36,773 bases of DNA from UBA5868 sp964482025 (GTDB taxonomy: Bacteria; Pseudomonadota; Gammaproteobacteria; Pseudomonadales; Cellvibrionaceae): NCBI GenBank assembly GCA_964482025.1, contig CAYZVN010000025.1, positions 1 to 36,773 of the forward strand. Direction: 5' to 3'. A program made the translations under genes and the position numbers. This document shows positions 15,917-24,439 of the stretch, in pieces (the first letter of the stretch is position 1; every line of letters starts with the position of its first letter). The notes beneath the pieces were generated by a model. That model made no database searches. It saw only the letters and a list, made by a program, of their open reading frames with translations, and had not been told where the DNA came from.

Positions 15917-17303
15917 ACGCCTCACCCTCGATCAGCGCCTGGCGCGCTACCGCCGCTTTTCCCTTCTCGATACACCGCCGGTGGCCAGTGGCCGCCTTAC
16001 GCGTATGGTCGGGCTAACCCTGGAGGCCGTGGGCCTGAGAGCCTCCATCGGGCAGCAGTGCCGAGTGGTTTTGTCGCCGGGAAAGTGGGTGGAAGCGGAG
16101 GTGGTCGGTTTTACCGAAGAAAAAACCTTTCTGATGCCGATTCAGAAATTTGATGGCTTACAGCCCGGCGCGCTAGTGGTGCCGGTGGACAACAGTAAAG
16201 GTTTGCAGATGGGGCCGGAATGCCTTGGGCGCATTATCAACGGCTTGGGTGTTCCCTTGGACGGCAAGGGACCGCTCAAGGGCGAAACCTCGGTGGGTCT
16301 TAATGCCGCCGCCATCAATCCTCTGCATCGCCATCCCATAGACGAGCCCTTAGACGTAGGTATCAGAGCGATTAACGGCTTGCTGACCGTCGGCAAGGGC
16401 CAGCGCATCGGCTTGTTTGCCGGCAGTGGCGTGGGCAAGAGTGTGCTCCTGGGCATGATGACCAAATACACCGTCGCCGATGTGGTGGTGGTGGGCTTAA
16501 TCGGCGAGCGCGGTCGAGAGGTAAAAGAGTTTATCGATCATATCCTCGGTCCCGAAGGGCTCAAGCGCGCGGTAGTGGTGGCCGCCCCAGCGGACGAAGC
16601 GCCCTTGATGCGCCTGCGCGCCGCCCAGCTCGCCACCCGGGTGGCGGAGTATTTTCGCGATCAGGGTGCCAGCGTGCTGCTGCTGATGGACTCCTTGACC
16701 CGCTATGGCCAAGCCCAGCGGGAAATTTCGCTCGCCATAGGTGAGCCGCCGGCAACGAAAGGCTATCCGCCTTCAGTGTTTGCGCGCATCCCGGAATTGG
16801 TGGAGCGTGCGGGTAATGCCGCCCAGGGAGGCGGATCCATCACCGCCTTCTATACTGTATTGACGGAAGGGGACGATTTGCAGGACCCCATTGCCGACTC
16901 GGCTCGCGCCATCCTCGACGGCCACGTGGTGCTGTCCCGACAGCTGGCGGAGGAGGGGATTTACCCGGCCATTGATATAGAAGCATCCATCAGCCGGGTA
17001 ATGCCCAGTGTGGTGAGCGAGGGCCATTTGAAGGGGGCTTTGCAGTTTAAGCAGCTGCTGGCACGTTACCGGCAGAATAAGGATTTGATTGCGATTGGCG
17101 CCTACCACCCCGGCAGTGATCCGGTGACGGATCGCGCGATTGAGCGCTATCCCCACCTGGTGCAGTTTGTCAGTCAAGGCATTCAGCAAAAGGCGCCTTT
17201 GGCCGAAAGCGTGAATATGTTGCAAACCCTGTTAGCCGCCGGGCAAGCAGCCAAAGGGCGCGAGCCGGCCCGAGGCATGCCGAACAAGGCACCCGGCGGG
17301 TAG
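15909..17303 (+). CDS. fliI: Flagellum-specific export ATPase FliI
   Basis: A 464-residue F1-beta-like ATPase that energises and orders flagellar export. Walker A GSGVGKS is near residues 172-178, Walker B LLLMDSLTR near 257-263, with the conserved GERGREVKEF between them and the family signature GYPPSVFARIPELVERAG after Walker B. ATG 15909 is chosen because GGAG lies 6 bases upstream; a longer in-frame reading from 15855 lies inside fliH and lacks a site. It is translationally coupled to fliH by overlap. Confidence 0.97.
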   Translation: MFERLTLDQRLARYRRFSLLDTPPVASGRLTRMVGLTLEAVGLRASIGQQCRVVLSPGKWVEAEVVGFTEEKTFLMPIQKFDGLQPGALVVPVDNSKGLQMGPECLGRIINGLGVPLDGKGPLKGETSVGLNAAAINPLHRHPIDEPLDVGIRAINGLLTVGKGQRIGLFAGSGVGKSVLLGMMTKYTVADVVVVGLIGERGREVKEFIDHILGPEGLKRAVVVAAPADEAPLMRLRAAQLATRVAEYFRDQGASVLLLMDSLTRYGQAQREISLAIGEPPATKGYPPSVFARIPELVERAGNAAQGGGSITAFYTVLTEGDDLQDPIADSARAILDGHVVLSRQLAEEGIYPAIDIEASISRVMPSVVSEGHLKGALQFKQLLARYRQNKDLIAIGAYHPGSDPVTDRAIERYPHLVQFVSQGIQQKAPLAESVNMLQTLLAAGQAAKGREPARGMPNKAPGG

Positions 17304-17387
17304 TTTCCGCTGCCCATCGTCCGATAGGGATGACCGACGGAATCACAACGGCGGCCACCCAACCACTCAGTAATCGATGTAATCCCT

Positions 17388-17840
17388 ATGAGTCGAGCAA
17401 AACGTTTGAATATGGTGCTGGATATCGCCACACGCACAGAAAATAAAGCGGCTGAGGCGTTTGAAATGGCGCGTCGCCTGTGGCAGGAAGATCGAGACAA
17501 AATGGCGGATCTGCAACGCTATTACGAGGATTATGAAACCAGCTTTACCCAGCCCTCGGTGCGCCTACGCGCCCAGGACATCGCCCAGCAGCGCGGTTTT
17601 TTACAACAGCTGGCGGAGGCGGTGCGACAGCAGGTACAGATTGTCGAGCGCCGCCGCACCATCGCCGACGCCAAGCAACAGGACTGGCGAACGGCTTATC
17701 TGAAGCGGCGGGCACTGGAGGAGTTAGTGGCGCGGGTGCGCGCAGATGAGCAGCGGCTTCTCACCCGCAAGGAAGAAAAAATGCTGGACGAATGGTTTAA
17801 CCAAACCTCACAAAGACGTGCGGAGAGCGGACAGCACTGA
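17388..17840 (+). CDS. fliJ: Flagellar export chaperone FliJ
   Basis: A 150-residue, almost wholly helical protein forming an antiparallel coiled coil, as FliJ does when it acts as the central stalk of the FliH-FliI export ATPase. Seen are MSRAKRLNMVLDIATRTENKA at the start, YEDYETSF, then QRGFLQQLAEAV and a basic C-terminal helix (TRKEEKMLDEWFNQTSQRR). It sits 84 bases after fliI and is the last gene before the gap-containing region. The ribosome site is weak. Confidence 0.9.
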   Translation: MSRAKRLNMVLDIATRTENKAAEAFEMARRLWQEDRDKMADLQRYYEDYETSFTQPSVRLRAQDIAQQRGFLQQLAEAVRQQVQIVERRRTIADAKQQDWRTAYLKRRALEELVARVRADEQRLLTRKEEKMLDEWFNQTSQRRAESGQH

Positions 17841-18324
17841 AGAGCGAGCGGCAGTGAAATGCGGCCATCGACAAGATTTACCGGCTTGACCTATGGCTTG
17901 CGCACCGGTCAAAAATTTTTCGTGTATGCCTCTGTATTTCCCCTCCCACTATCCGCGTGCCGCCGCCATTGGCAGCGGCCGCAAGATTTGATGCCACGAT
18001 TATTGGGGAAATATCCAGCGGAGCTTATGGTGAACGCGTTCACAATTTGGGCGGTTACTGGAAGCGCTTGAACGGAGCGCTATGGAACCGCCCGACGCAA
18101 ACATGGGGTATGCAGCAGGGCGGGCGAGCATTTAGGGCAGCCAAGGGGCATCGCGGCTACTTGCACCGCCGATACTGCCGGCTCGCCGCCTCTTGTCTTG
18201 CTCAAACGCCTATGTAATCCTTGCGCGACTTTGTGACCTAGATCGCGGCGATTTTGCCGATAAGGTGCCAGAGCCGCTAAGGCGGTTTGCGTGAATCCGT
18301 TTGCGGAGTGCAGCTTGCGGGAAT

Positions 18325-18424
18325 NNNNNNNNNNNNNNNNNNNNNNNNNNNNNNNNNNNNNNNNNNNNNNNNNNNNNNNNNNNNNNNNNNNNNNNNNNNN
18401 NNNNNNNNNNNNNNNNNNNNNNNN
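18325..18424. other. Assembly gap (100 N)
   Basis: Exactly 100 N, the conventional filler for a gap of unknown size. It sits close to tandem repeats, which may have broken the assembly. Contigs on both sides carry flagellar genes in the expected order, so the join is probably right. Confidence 0.98.
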
Positions 18425-18479
18425 CCAGATGGTCTATGCTTAAGTGGTGAAGGTCGCCGGCAGGGTTGCCGGTTACCCA

Positions 18480-18614
18480 ATGCAGATTTGCAGGGAGTTT
18501 AGCTGGAGCTCTCCTGTGTTTGCTGGTAGTAGCGGGTTTGCCGGTAGTACCGGGTTTTCTGGTAATACAGGGTTTTCTGGTAGTACAGGCGGCATCTCGA
18601 AAAGCGGTGTTTAG
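18480..18614 (+). CDS. Doubtful 44-residue collagen-like frame
   Basis: An ATG-started frame of 44 residues whose middle part reads as Gly-X-Y triplets (GSS GFA GST GFS GNT GFS GST GG). It comes from the tandem repeat beneath it. There is no good ribosome site and it is very short, so it may be non-coding or the end of a longer frame lost in the gap. Reported because the frame is kept across all repeat units. Confidence 0.2.
   Translation: MQICREFSWSSPVFAGSSGFAGSTGFSGNTGFSGSTGGISKSGV
18525..18590 (+). repeat. 18-bp tandem repeat
   Basis: Three full units start at 18525, 18543 and 18561, with a partial fourth at 18579. The unit is close to GGTAGTACCGGGTTTTCT. Substitutions are few and keep the length. 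It lies about 100 bases after the assembly gap. Confidence 0.85.
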
Positions 18615-18641
18615 CGATTTTTGTATATCAAAATAATAATT

Positions 18642-18657
18642 TGGCAATTAGTGTGCC
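18642..18657 (+). promoter_or_regulatory. Possible sigma-54 promoter of the STAS gene
   Basis: TTGGCAATTAGTGTGC keeps the GG-N10-GC spacing, but the -12 part (TGTGC) is weaker than at the other sites. It lies about 25 bases before the STAS gene, which is close. Its place in a sigma-54-rich locus supports it. Confidence 0.4.
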
Positions 18658-18682
18658 CGACCAATTATGTGGAGGAGAACCT

Positions 18683-18991
18683 ATGGCGATCAGCTCATCG
18701 CTATCAGCTGACAGTAAAACCCTGACTATTGCGGTGGATGGCCGTTTCGACGCCAGCTCACTCGATGAATTCCGCCGCTGTTACGAGGACGTCTCCAATG
18801 GGGTTCCGACGTGTTACAACGTCGATTTAAAAAATGCAGTGTATTTGGACAGCTCTGCGCTGGGCATGTTGTTGGTATTGCGGGATTACGCCGGTGGTGA
18901 AAGCGCGCAGATCACCATTTCCAACTGCTCACCGGAAGTCAAAAAAATCTTTTCCATTTCCAGTTTCGAACAGCTATTCACCATCCAGTAA
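18683..18991 (+). CDS. hsbA: STAS-domain anti-sigma factor antagonist (HsbA-like)
   Basis: A 102-residue cytosolic STAS protein. The phosphorylatable serine lies in VYLDSSALGMLLVL (Ser57/Ser58), as in SpoIIAA. The fold is visible as TLTIAVDGRFDASSLDEF, then YNVDLKNAVYLDSSALG and ITISNCSPEVKKIF. In P. aeruginosa the homologous HsbA binds FlgM or a diguanylate cyclase depending on its phosphorylation by HsbR. The next gene is an HsbR-like phosphatase/kinase, so the same switch is inferred. ATG 18683 has GGAGGAG just upstream; an earlier in-frame start lacks this. Confidence 0.88.
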   Translation: MAISSSLSADSKTLTIAVDGRFDASSLDEFRRCYEDVSNGVPTCYNVDLKNAVYLDSSALGMLLVLRDYAGGESAQITISNCSPEVKKIFSISSFEQLFTIQ

Positions 18992-19037
18992 ATCCGTCGA
19001 TCACTCCTGCTCCCCATGGCCTTGGATCGGCGCAAAG

Positions 19038-19053
19038 TGGCGTCAACGCTGCC
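19038..19053 (+). promoter_or_regulatory. Weak sigma-54-like site before the HsbR-like gene
   Basis: TGGCGTCAACGCTGCC has GG-N10-GC spacing with a fair -24 and a modest -12 element, about 105 bases before the HsbR-like start. In GC-rich DNA this could arise by chance. Confidence 0.3.
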
Positions 19054-19157
19054 TTTGTGCTGGGTAACACGGGGGCAGTATTCCGCACCAGGGTGATTTG
19101 CCAACCGCGGCGAAACCAGGCGGTGTGGTGTGGCCACAGACCTGCGGAGGCTCGAGC

Positions 19158-20894
19158 ATGACAGTAGAAAGCGCCGGAGCGCTCAAAATCCTGGTTGCGG
19201 AAGACTCCGCCGCTGATCGGCTGATTCTGCAATCTATGTTGCAGCGATCCGGACACCAAGTAGTGCTAGCGGAGGATGGGGAAAGTGCGGTCACAGCATT
19301 TTCCGAGTGTCATCCCGATCTGGTTTTTCTCGATGTCATTATGCCCAACCTCAATGGTATTGAAGCGGCGCGGCGAATTAAGGCACTGGCAGGCGAAGAG
19401 CTGATTCCGGTGATTTTTTTAACCTCGCTCGCCGATGCCGAATCGCTCGCGACTTGCCTGGACGCTGGCGGTGATGATTTTCTCTCCAAACCCTATAACC
19501 AAATTGTTCTGGAGTCGAAAATCAAAGCCTTCTCGCGGATGCGCGAGATGCACAGGACCCTTGCCCACCAGAAAGACCAGATCGCTCTGCACAATAAACA
19601 CCTGATTCAGGAGCAGAACGTCGCCAAGCAAGTGTTCGACAAAATTGCCCATGCCGGCGCGCTTAAACTGGATGTCATCCGCTACTACATGTCGGCCCTT
19701 GCGGTGTTCAATGGTGATGTGCTTTTGGCAGAAGTCAGTCCGCGCGGCAGCTTATTTGTCATCCTCGGCGATTTTACCGGTCACGGGTTGCCGGCGGCGA
19801 TCGGCTCCATGCCTTTGGCATCGACCTTTTATGGAATGGTAGGAAAGGGGTTTTCACTCGCCGATATTCTTCGCGAAATTAACCAGAAACTGTATCAGAC
19901 GCTACCAGTTGGCTTATTTTGCTGCGCCACCTGTGTGGACATTAATTTTAAGAAAAACCGCATCAGCGTGTGGAACGGTGGTTTGCCGGATAACATTCTG
20001 TATCGCCACAAAACCCGAACCTACGAGCGGGTGAGTTCCAGCCATCTGCCGCTGGGCGTTTTGTCCAATCGGGATTTCAAGGCGGATACTCAGATTTTGC
20101 AACTGGAAAAAGGCGATCATTTTCTGATGTGGTCCGACGGCATCCAGGAGGCGCGCAATCGCGCTGGCGACATGTTTGGTGAGGATAATATTAACGCGGT
20201 GCTCGACAGCGGTTTGGAGTCGCACGAGGTCTACGGAAATATCCTGCGTAAAGTCCAAGAGCATATCGGCAGCACCGAGAAAGACGATGATATTTCGCTG
20301 GTGGATATCGCCGTGCCCTGCGGCGAAGATATGCGCGCTCTGGTGCCAAAATCCGGTATGAATAACGGCTATTTGGAAGATTGGGAGCTGGCCTTGACGC
20401 TGGTTGCGTCCTCGTTGAAAACCTTCAATCCGCTTTCGCTGTTAATTCACGTTATTTCGGAAGTACCTGGCCTGCGGCAAAACAGCAGTGTGCTATATAC
20501 CGTATTGTCCGAGCTTTTTAATAATGCGCTGGAGCACGGTGTGCTTGGTCTACAGTCGAATATTAAAAGCTCGCCGGCCGGTTTTGCTGAATATTATCGC
20601 CTGCGCAAAGAGCGCCTAGAGGCGCTCACCGAGGCCTCGGTAAGATTTGAATTTCGCCACGAGGTGCGCGAAAACGGCGGCATGCTCACGATCACCGTGG
20701 TCGACAGCGGCACGGGCTTTGTACCCAAGCAAGATCCCGGTGCTGCTGCGCAAGACGCATTGGATAAAGCTGCGGCAAGTGCGCAATATTACGGTCGCGG
20801 TTTAACGCTGGTGGCATCGATTTGCGAGTCGCTGCAAATACTACCGCCGGGCAACCGTGTGCAAGTACAGTTTCCCTGGCATCACGAGGAATAA
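19158..20894 (+). CDS. hsbR: Response regulator with PP2C phosphatase and anti-sigma kinase domains (HsbR-like)
   Basis: A 578-residue three-domain partner-switching protein. The receiver domain (residues 9-125) has Asp59 (LVFLDVIMPNLNG). A coiled linker follows. The SpoIIE/PP2C phosphatase domain (about 165-395) has metal motifs GDFTGHGLPAA, WSDGIQEARN and DDISLVDI. The C-terminal HATPase of the SpoIIAB/RsbW type (about 415-578) has LSELFNNALEHG, VVDSGTGF and YYGRGLTLV. From P. aeruginosa HsbR, it should dephosphorylate or phosphorylate the STAS partner according to phosphorelay through the Hpt protein. ATG 19158 has GGAGG 7 bases upstream. The Hpt gene follows after 3 bases. Confidence 0.9.
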   Translation: MTVESAGALKILVAEDSAADRLILQSMLQRSGHQVVLAEDGESAVTAFSECHPDLVFLDVIMPNLNGIEAARRIKALAGEELIPVIFLTSLADAESLATCLDAGGDDFLSKPYNQIVLESKIKAFSRMREMHRTLAHQKDQIALHNKHLIQEQNVAKQVFDKIAHAGALKLDVIRYYMSALAVFNGDVLLAEVSPRGSLFVILGDFTGHGLPAAIGSMPLASTFYGMVGKGFSLADILREINQKLYQTLPVGLFCCATCVDINFKKNRISVWNGGLPDNILYRHKTRTYERVSSSHLPLGVLSNRDFKADTQILQLEKGDHFLMWSDGIQEARNRAGDMFGEDNINAVLDSGLESHEVYGNILRKVQEHIGSTEKDDDISLVDIAVPCGEDMRALVPKSGMNNGYLEDWELALTLVASSLKTFNPLSLLIHVISEVPGLRQNSSVLYTVLSELFNNALEHGVLGLQSNIKSSPAGFAEYYRLRKERLEALTEASVRFEFRHEVRENGGMLTITVVDSGTGFVPKQDPGAAAQDALDKAAASAQYYGRGLTLVASICESLQILPPGNRVQVQFPWHHEE

Positions 20895-20897
20895 TCG

Positions 20898-21236
20898 ATG
20901 ACAGCTTCCCCGCGACTCGATGCCGCCATGCTGGCGCAATTACAAGAGCTTTTGGGTGAGCGTTTCAGTGAGTTGGTAGAGCGCTTTATTGAGGACGGCG
21001 AGCGGCGCATCACCCTGCTGCGCAATGCCATAGCGCAGCCAGATTTTGACGTGGTCCACGCCGAGGCTCACGGCCTGAAGGGTAGCAGTCGGAATATTGG
21101 CGCCAATGACCTAGGCGCTTTATGCGATGAACTAGAGCAACTGGGCAAAGAGCGCAACGCATCCACTATGCCGACATTATTTGCCGCACTTGAGCAGGAG
21201 TTTGCCGCCGTTTGCGCAGAACTCAGAACCTCTTGA
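20898..21236 (+). CDS. hptB: Histidine phosphotransfer protein (HptB-like)
   Basis: A 112-residue helical Hpt protein with the phospho-acceptor in AHGLKGSSRNIGA (His58). A helical bundle surrounds it (LLGERFSELVERFIEDGERR before, LCDELEQLGKE after). It carries phosphoryl groups from hybrid kinases to a receiver, here most likely that of the preceding gene. ATG lies 3 bases after the HsbR-like stop, so the two are co-translated. Homologous to the HptB-HsbR-HsbA relay of Pseudomonas. Confidence 0.9.
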   Translation: MTASPRLDAAMLAQLQELLGERFSELVERFIEDGERRITLLRNAIAQPDFDVVHAEAHGLKGSSRNIGANDLGALCDELEQLGKERNASTMPTLFAALEQEFAAVCAELRTS

Positions 21237-21281
21237 ACAAAATCCTGCCTTTTCCCCCGTAAAATCGTCTATTCCCATGGA

Positions 21282-21297
21282 TGGCATAGGCTTTGCT
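21282..21297 (+). promoter_or_regulatory. Sigma-54 promoter of fliK
   Basis: TGGCAT-AGGCT-TTGCT matches the RpoN consensus closely with GG-N10-GC spacing, about 78 bases before the fliK start. Confidence 0.85.
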
Positions 21298-21374
21298 GAT
21301 TACTGATCGTTCCTGTGGGCGGCTGTGCCCTTGCCAGGATTTTGATTTTTATTCAGCTTTTAGGGAAGTACTAC

Positions 21375-22601
21375 ATGTCTTTGCCGCCGTTTTTGTTTGC
21401 TCCCTCCGCGCCTTCCAGTTCTCCCAGCACTTTTGCTTCCTCCGCAGCAACTGCCACCGTTGATAGCGGCGCGGAGGGGGGAATCAATTTTCGTCAAGCG
21501 TTCGCGCAACTATCGCAAAGCAAGACTGCTCCTGAGGAAGAACAAACGCTTTCACAGGAAGCGGTGGATCCCTTATTCGCCCAACTGAACGTGTTAATGA
21601 CGGACGGTCGCTTGCCTGAGGCATTGCAAGAAGGTCTGCGCAAGCGGATTGAAGATTTATCGGCGAGCGAAGGGCTCACGGGCGGGCAGGCGGAAGAGGC
21701 TCTGGCGGCCTTGCGGGCTTTTGTCGATTTATTGGCAGGCGGCAATGCATTGCCGCAAAACTCTATGGTGGAAGTCACTGACTTGTCGGAGGATCTACCG
21801 GAGATTGACCCTAGCTCGGTGATCGCCCACTACGCTGCCTTGTCGCAGGAGTTTGATTCTGCGGGCGGCAATTTTGCCAGCGCCGGGAAATCCGCCGATT
21901 TACTCCAGGGGGCTAAAGCTTTGGATCTCAGCCAGTGGGCAAACAGTCAGGGTAAAGCCGTGAGCAGTCCCGATTTGCCGGTGGGTATCTCGGACGGCGC
22001 GGGTAAAATGCCAGATCTCTTAAAGGGCATGACCTTTAAAGCAGAGCCCGCCGCCTCATCCCTGACAACCATTTTGCCGACGGACCTGGAATTAACAAGC
22101 GCACCAGGGGCTGCGGCCGCACCGCTTGTTCCAGCCGGCGATAAAGCCGGTTTGCTGACGCCGGCCGATACGGCAATGCGCGTGCAGGTGTCCTTTGGCC
22201 ACGCGCGCTGGGCCGAAGCCGTGACCGAGCGTGCCGCCTGGCTTATGGGCCAGCAGATTCATTCGGCTGAACTGCAGTTGGACCCGCCGGAGCTCGGGCC
22301 GCTACAGGTGCGAATCAGCGTTCATCAAGACCAGGCAGTGGTGAGTTTCGTCAGCAACAACCCGCAGGTTCGCGACGCGCTGGACCAATCGATGATGCGT
22401 TTGCGTGAGCTGTTGCAAGAGCATGGCATGCAACTGGTCGATGCTGGCGTTTCCGATCACCAGAGCGGTAGCGAGAGCGACGCCGATGGTCGCGATCTCG
22501 CCGGGCCGTCACTCGATGGCGCTGGTGAAGAGCAGGAGAGCGAGCCGGGATCCGCTGCCGTGTTGACGGACACCCGCTATGGCGTTGATGACTTCGCCTA
22601 A
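21375..22601 (+). CDS. fliK: Flagellar hook-length control protein FliK
   Basis: A 408-residue exported ruler protein. The long N-terminal and middle part is poorly conserved and rich in Ala, Ser and acidic residues. The C-terminal Flg_hook domain is clear (about residues 275-365): AELQLDPPELGPLQVRISV, then VVSFVSNNPQVRDALDQS and LRELLQEHGMQLVDAGVS. It measures the hook and triggers the FlhB substrate switch. ATG 21375 has GGGAAG 6-7 bases upstream; the longer in-frame reading overlaps the promoter region. Confidence 0.92.
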   Translation: MSLPPFLFAPSAPSSSPSTFASSAATATVDSGAEGGINFRQAFAQLSQSKTAPEEEQTLSQEAVDPLFAQLNVLMTDGRLPEALQEGLRKRIEDLSASEGLTGGQAEEALAALRAFVDLLAGGNALPQNSMVEVTDLSEDLPEIDPSSVIAHYAALSQEFDSAGGNFASAGKSADLLQGAKALDLSQWANSQGKAVSSPDLPVGISDGAGKMPDLLKGMTFKAEPAASSLTTILPTDLELTSAPGAAAAPLVPAGDKAGLLTPADTAMRVQVSFGHARWAEAVTERAAWLMGQQIHSAELQLDPPELGPLQVRISVHQDQAVVSFVSNNPQVRDALDQSMMRLRELLQEHGMQLVDAGVSDHQSGSESDADGRDLAGPSLDGAGEEQESEPGSAAVLTDTRYGVDDFA

Positions 22602-22866
22602 ACGTCAAAATCCCGCCCATTACTTGCTGCTCTGTTGCTGCAGTGCGCAAGCATTCTAATTGAGGTCTGCTATCTTTAAAGAAGCATTGCGGACCTGATT
22701 CTCAATAATAAGCCGCGTTTCGCCAATGCCGCGCCGCTCCGGCTTTGTCCTCGTCATATACAAGCTTAGAAAGCCCAGCCGGCACTCGCGCGCAGCTTTT
22801 TTGAAATCTGGCACCGCTCTTGCTGAACCCATTTTATAGGCAACGAAAACTGACGGAATTTTGACA
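22602..22866. other. Intergenic region with fliL promoter
   Basis: No gene is seen. It holds the strong sigma-54 site at 22809-22824. No clear terminator follows fliK. Confidence 0.5.
22809..22824 (+). promoter_or_regulatory. Sigma-54 promoter of fliL operon
   Basis: TGGCAC-CGCTC-TTGCT is a near-perfect RpoN promoter with GG-N10-GC spacing, about 43 bases before fliL. It probably drives fliLMNOPQR-flhB. Confidence 0.92.
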
Positions 22867-23397
22867 ATGGCCGATGCAGAGCAAGGTCAGGATAACGGCA
22901 CCCAAGCGGATGGGACAAACGCCGGAGGCAGGAGAAAGTGGATTTTACTGGTCGTCGTTTTGTTGGGTGCTATCGCGTTATCGGTAGGCGCAACATTGGC
23001 GGCCTTAAAATTCTTGGGGCCGACTCCCACGTCGCACGTAGAGGCGGCGCAGCAGGAGCAGCCCCCGCCACCACCGCTGCCGGCGATTTACTACCCGTTG
23101 AAGCCGCCTATAGTGGTGAGTTTTTCGGTCAAAGGGCGACAGCGCCTTTTGCAAACGGAATTAACTGTGATGACGCGGGATGGCTCGGTGATTAGTGCTA
23201 TTGAGTTGCACCAGTCAATGATTCGAAATGCGTTAATTCTGCTAATCGGCGGCCACGAGTTTGAAGAACTGAAAACAGCAGAAGGCAAAGAGTTATTGCG
23301 CCAAAGTTGCCTGCAGGAAATTCAGCGTCTTCTGCAAGCCGAAATTGGTAGGCCGGGTATTGAACAGGTTTTATTTACTGAATTTGTAATGCAATAA
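22867..23397 (+). CDS. fliL: Flagellar basal body-associated protein FliL
   Basis: A 176-residue single-span inner-membrane protein. A polar cytoplasmic start rich in Gly/Gln/Asp is followed by one membrane segment (about residues 25-48) and a Pro-rich neck (QEQPPPPPLPAIYYPLKPP). The periplasmic domain ends in VLFTEFVMQ, the typical FliL end. It sits beside the stators and affects torque. ATG 22867 is preferred to TTG 22861 two codons upstream; GGA lies about 9 bases before it. Confidence 0.93.
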   Translation: MADAEQGQDNGTQADGTNAGGRRKWILLVVVLLGAIALSVGATLAALKFLGPTPTSHVEAAQQEQPPPPPLPAIYYPLKPPIVVSFSVKGRQRLLQTELTVMTRDGSVISAIELHQSMIRNALILLIGGHEFEELKTAEGKELLRQSCLQEIQRLLQAEIGRPGIEQVLFTEFVMQ

Positions 23398-23440
23398 ATT
23401 GCTTTACGATTTGAAACCTTGAACTGACTCCGAGGCGTTT

Positions 23441-24421
23441 GTGCAGGACTTATTATCACAAGACGAAATTGATGCGCTCCTTCACGGGGTAGACGACGGC
23501 GAAATCGAAACCGAAGGGGATTTTGATCCCTCGGGCGTGCGCTCTTACGATCTCACCAGTCAAGACCGCATCGTCCGCGGGCGTATGCCAACGCTGGAAA
23601 TGATCAACGAGCGTTTTGCCCGCTATACCCGTATCAGCATGTTTAATCTCTTGCGCCGTACCGCCGATGTTTCCGTCGGCGGCATTCAGATTCAAAAATT
23701 TGGTGAGTACGTCCACACACTCTATGTGCCCACCAGTTTGAACATGGTGAAATTCCGCCCGCTGCGCGGTACCGCACTGATTATTCTCGATGCCAAATTA
23801 GTCTTTAAATTGGTGGATAACTTTTTTGGTGGCGATGGCCGCCACGCCAAAATTGAAGGCCGGGAATTTACCCCAACGGAGCTGCGGGTGGTGCAGATGG
23901 TGTTGGACCAAGCCTTTCAGGATTTGCGCGAAGCCTGGAAAGCGGTAAAGCCCATCGATTTTGAATACATCAATTCGGAAGTGAATCCTTCCATGGCGAA
24001 CATCGTCAGCCCTAGCGAAGTGGTGGTGGTGAGTACTTTCCACGTCGAGCTGGATGGCGGTGGCGGCGAGCTGCACATCACTATGCCTTATTCCATGGTG
24101 GAGCCGATCCGCGAAATTCTCGATGCCGGTTTACAGTCGGACACCGACGAGCGCGACGAGCGTTGGGTACGGGCACTGCGCGAAGACGTCATGGCGGCGG
24201 AAGTCAGTTTGGAATGCGATATCGTTCAGCGCGAAGTCACTCTGCGAGATATTGTAGATTTGCGCCCCGGCGATGTCATTCCCATTCAAATGCCGGAAAG
24301 CAGCTTAATGACCGCCAACGGCGTACCTATGTTTCGCGTGGTATTAGGGCGCAGCAAGGAAAATCTCGCCCTCAAAATTGTGGGTATTGTCGATCGTAAA
24401 CAGGCGCATCCTGCCGATTAA
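23441..24421 (+). CDS. fliM: Flagellar motor switch protein FliM
   Basis: A 326-residue C-ring protein. The N-terminal CheY-P binding peptide LLSQDEIDALLHG is present. The middle domain follows (FARYTRISMFNLLRRTADVSV, then LVDNFFGGDGRHAKIEGREFTPTELRVV) with a FliN-like C-terminal domain. It begins with GTG at 23441, with GAGG 5 bases upstream; no ATG is available near the conserved start. Ends 18 bases before fliN. Confidence 0.97.
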   Translation: MQDLLSQDEIDALLHGVDDGEIETEGDFDPSGVRSYDLTSQDRIVRGRMPTLEMINERFARYTRISMFNLLRRTADVSVGGIQIQKFGEYVHTLYVPTSLNMVKFRPLRGTALIILDAKLVFKLVDNFFGGDGRHAKIEGREFTPTELRVVQMVLDQAFQDLREAWKAVKPIDFEYINSEVNPSMANIVSPSEVVVVSTFHVELDGGGGELHITMPYSMVEPIREILDAGLQSDTDERDERWVRALREDVMAAEVSLECDIVQREVTLRDIVDLRPGDVIPIQMPESSLMTANGVPMFRVVLGRSKENLALKIVGIVDRKQAHPAD

Positions 24422-24439
24422 GAGGAGCGGAGATTAGTT

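Larger units (their letters stand above)
17841..18682. other. Long intergenic region with assembly gap
   Basis: About 840 bases without a convincing gene. Two short + frames (from 17859 and 17957) have no family signal. The region contains a perfect GCCGATAA at 18256-18263 (sigma-28 -10 element, but no good -35), the 100-N gap, an 18-bp tandem repeat and a possible sigma-54 site before the STAS gene. Part of the true sequence is missing, so a gene in the gap cannot be excluded. Confidence 0.5.

Noticed and set aside
17859..18217. Two + frames after fliJ
   Set aside because: No ribosome sites or recognisable domains, and Arg/Ala-rich composition typical of non-coding GC-rich DNA.
22089..22107. 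TTAACAAGCGCACCAG within fliK, resembling the attC left end at 26-41
   Set aside because: Inside a conserved gene with no right-hand partner; a chance match.
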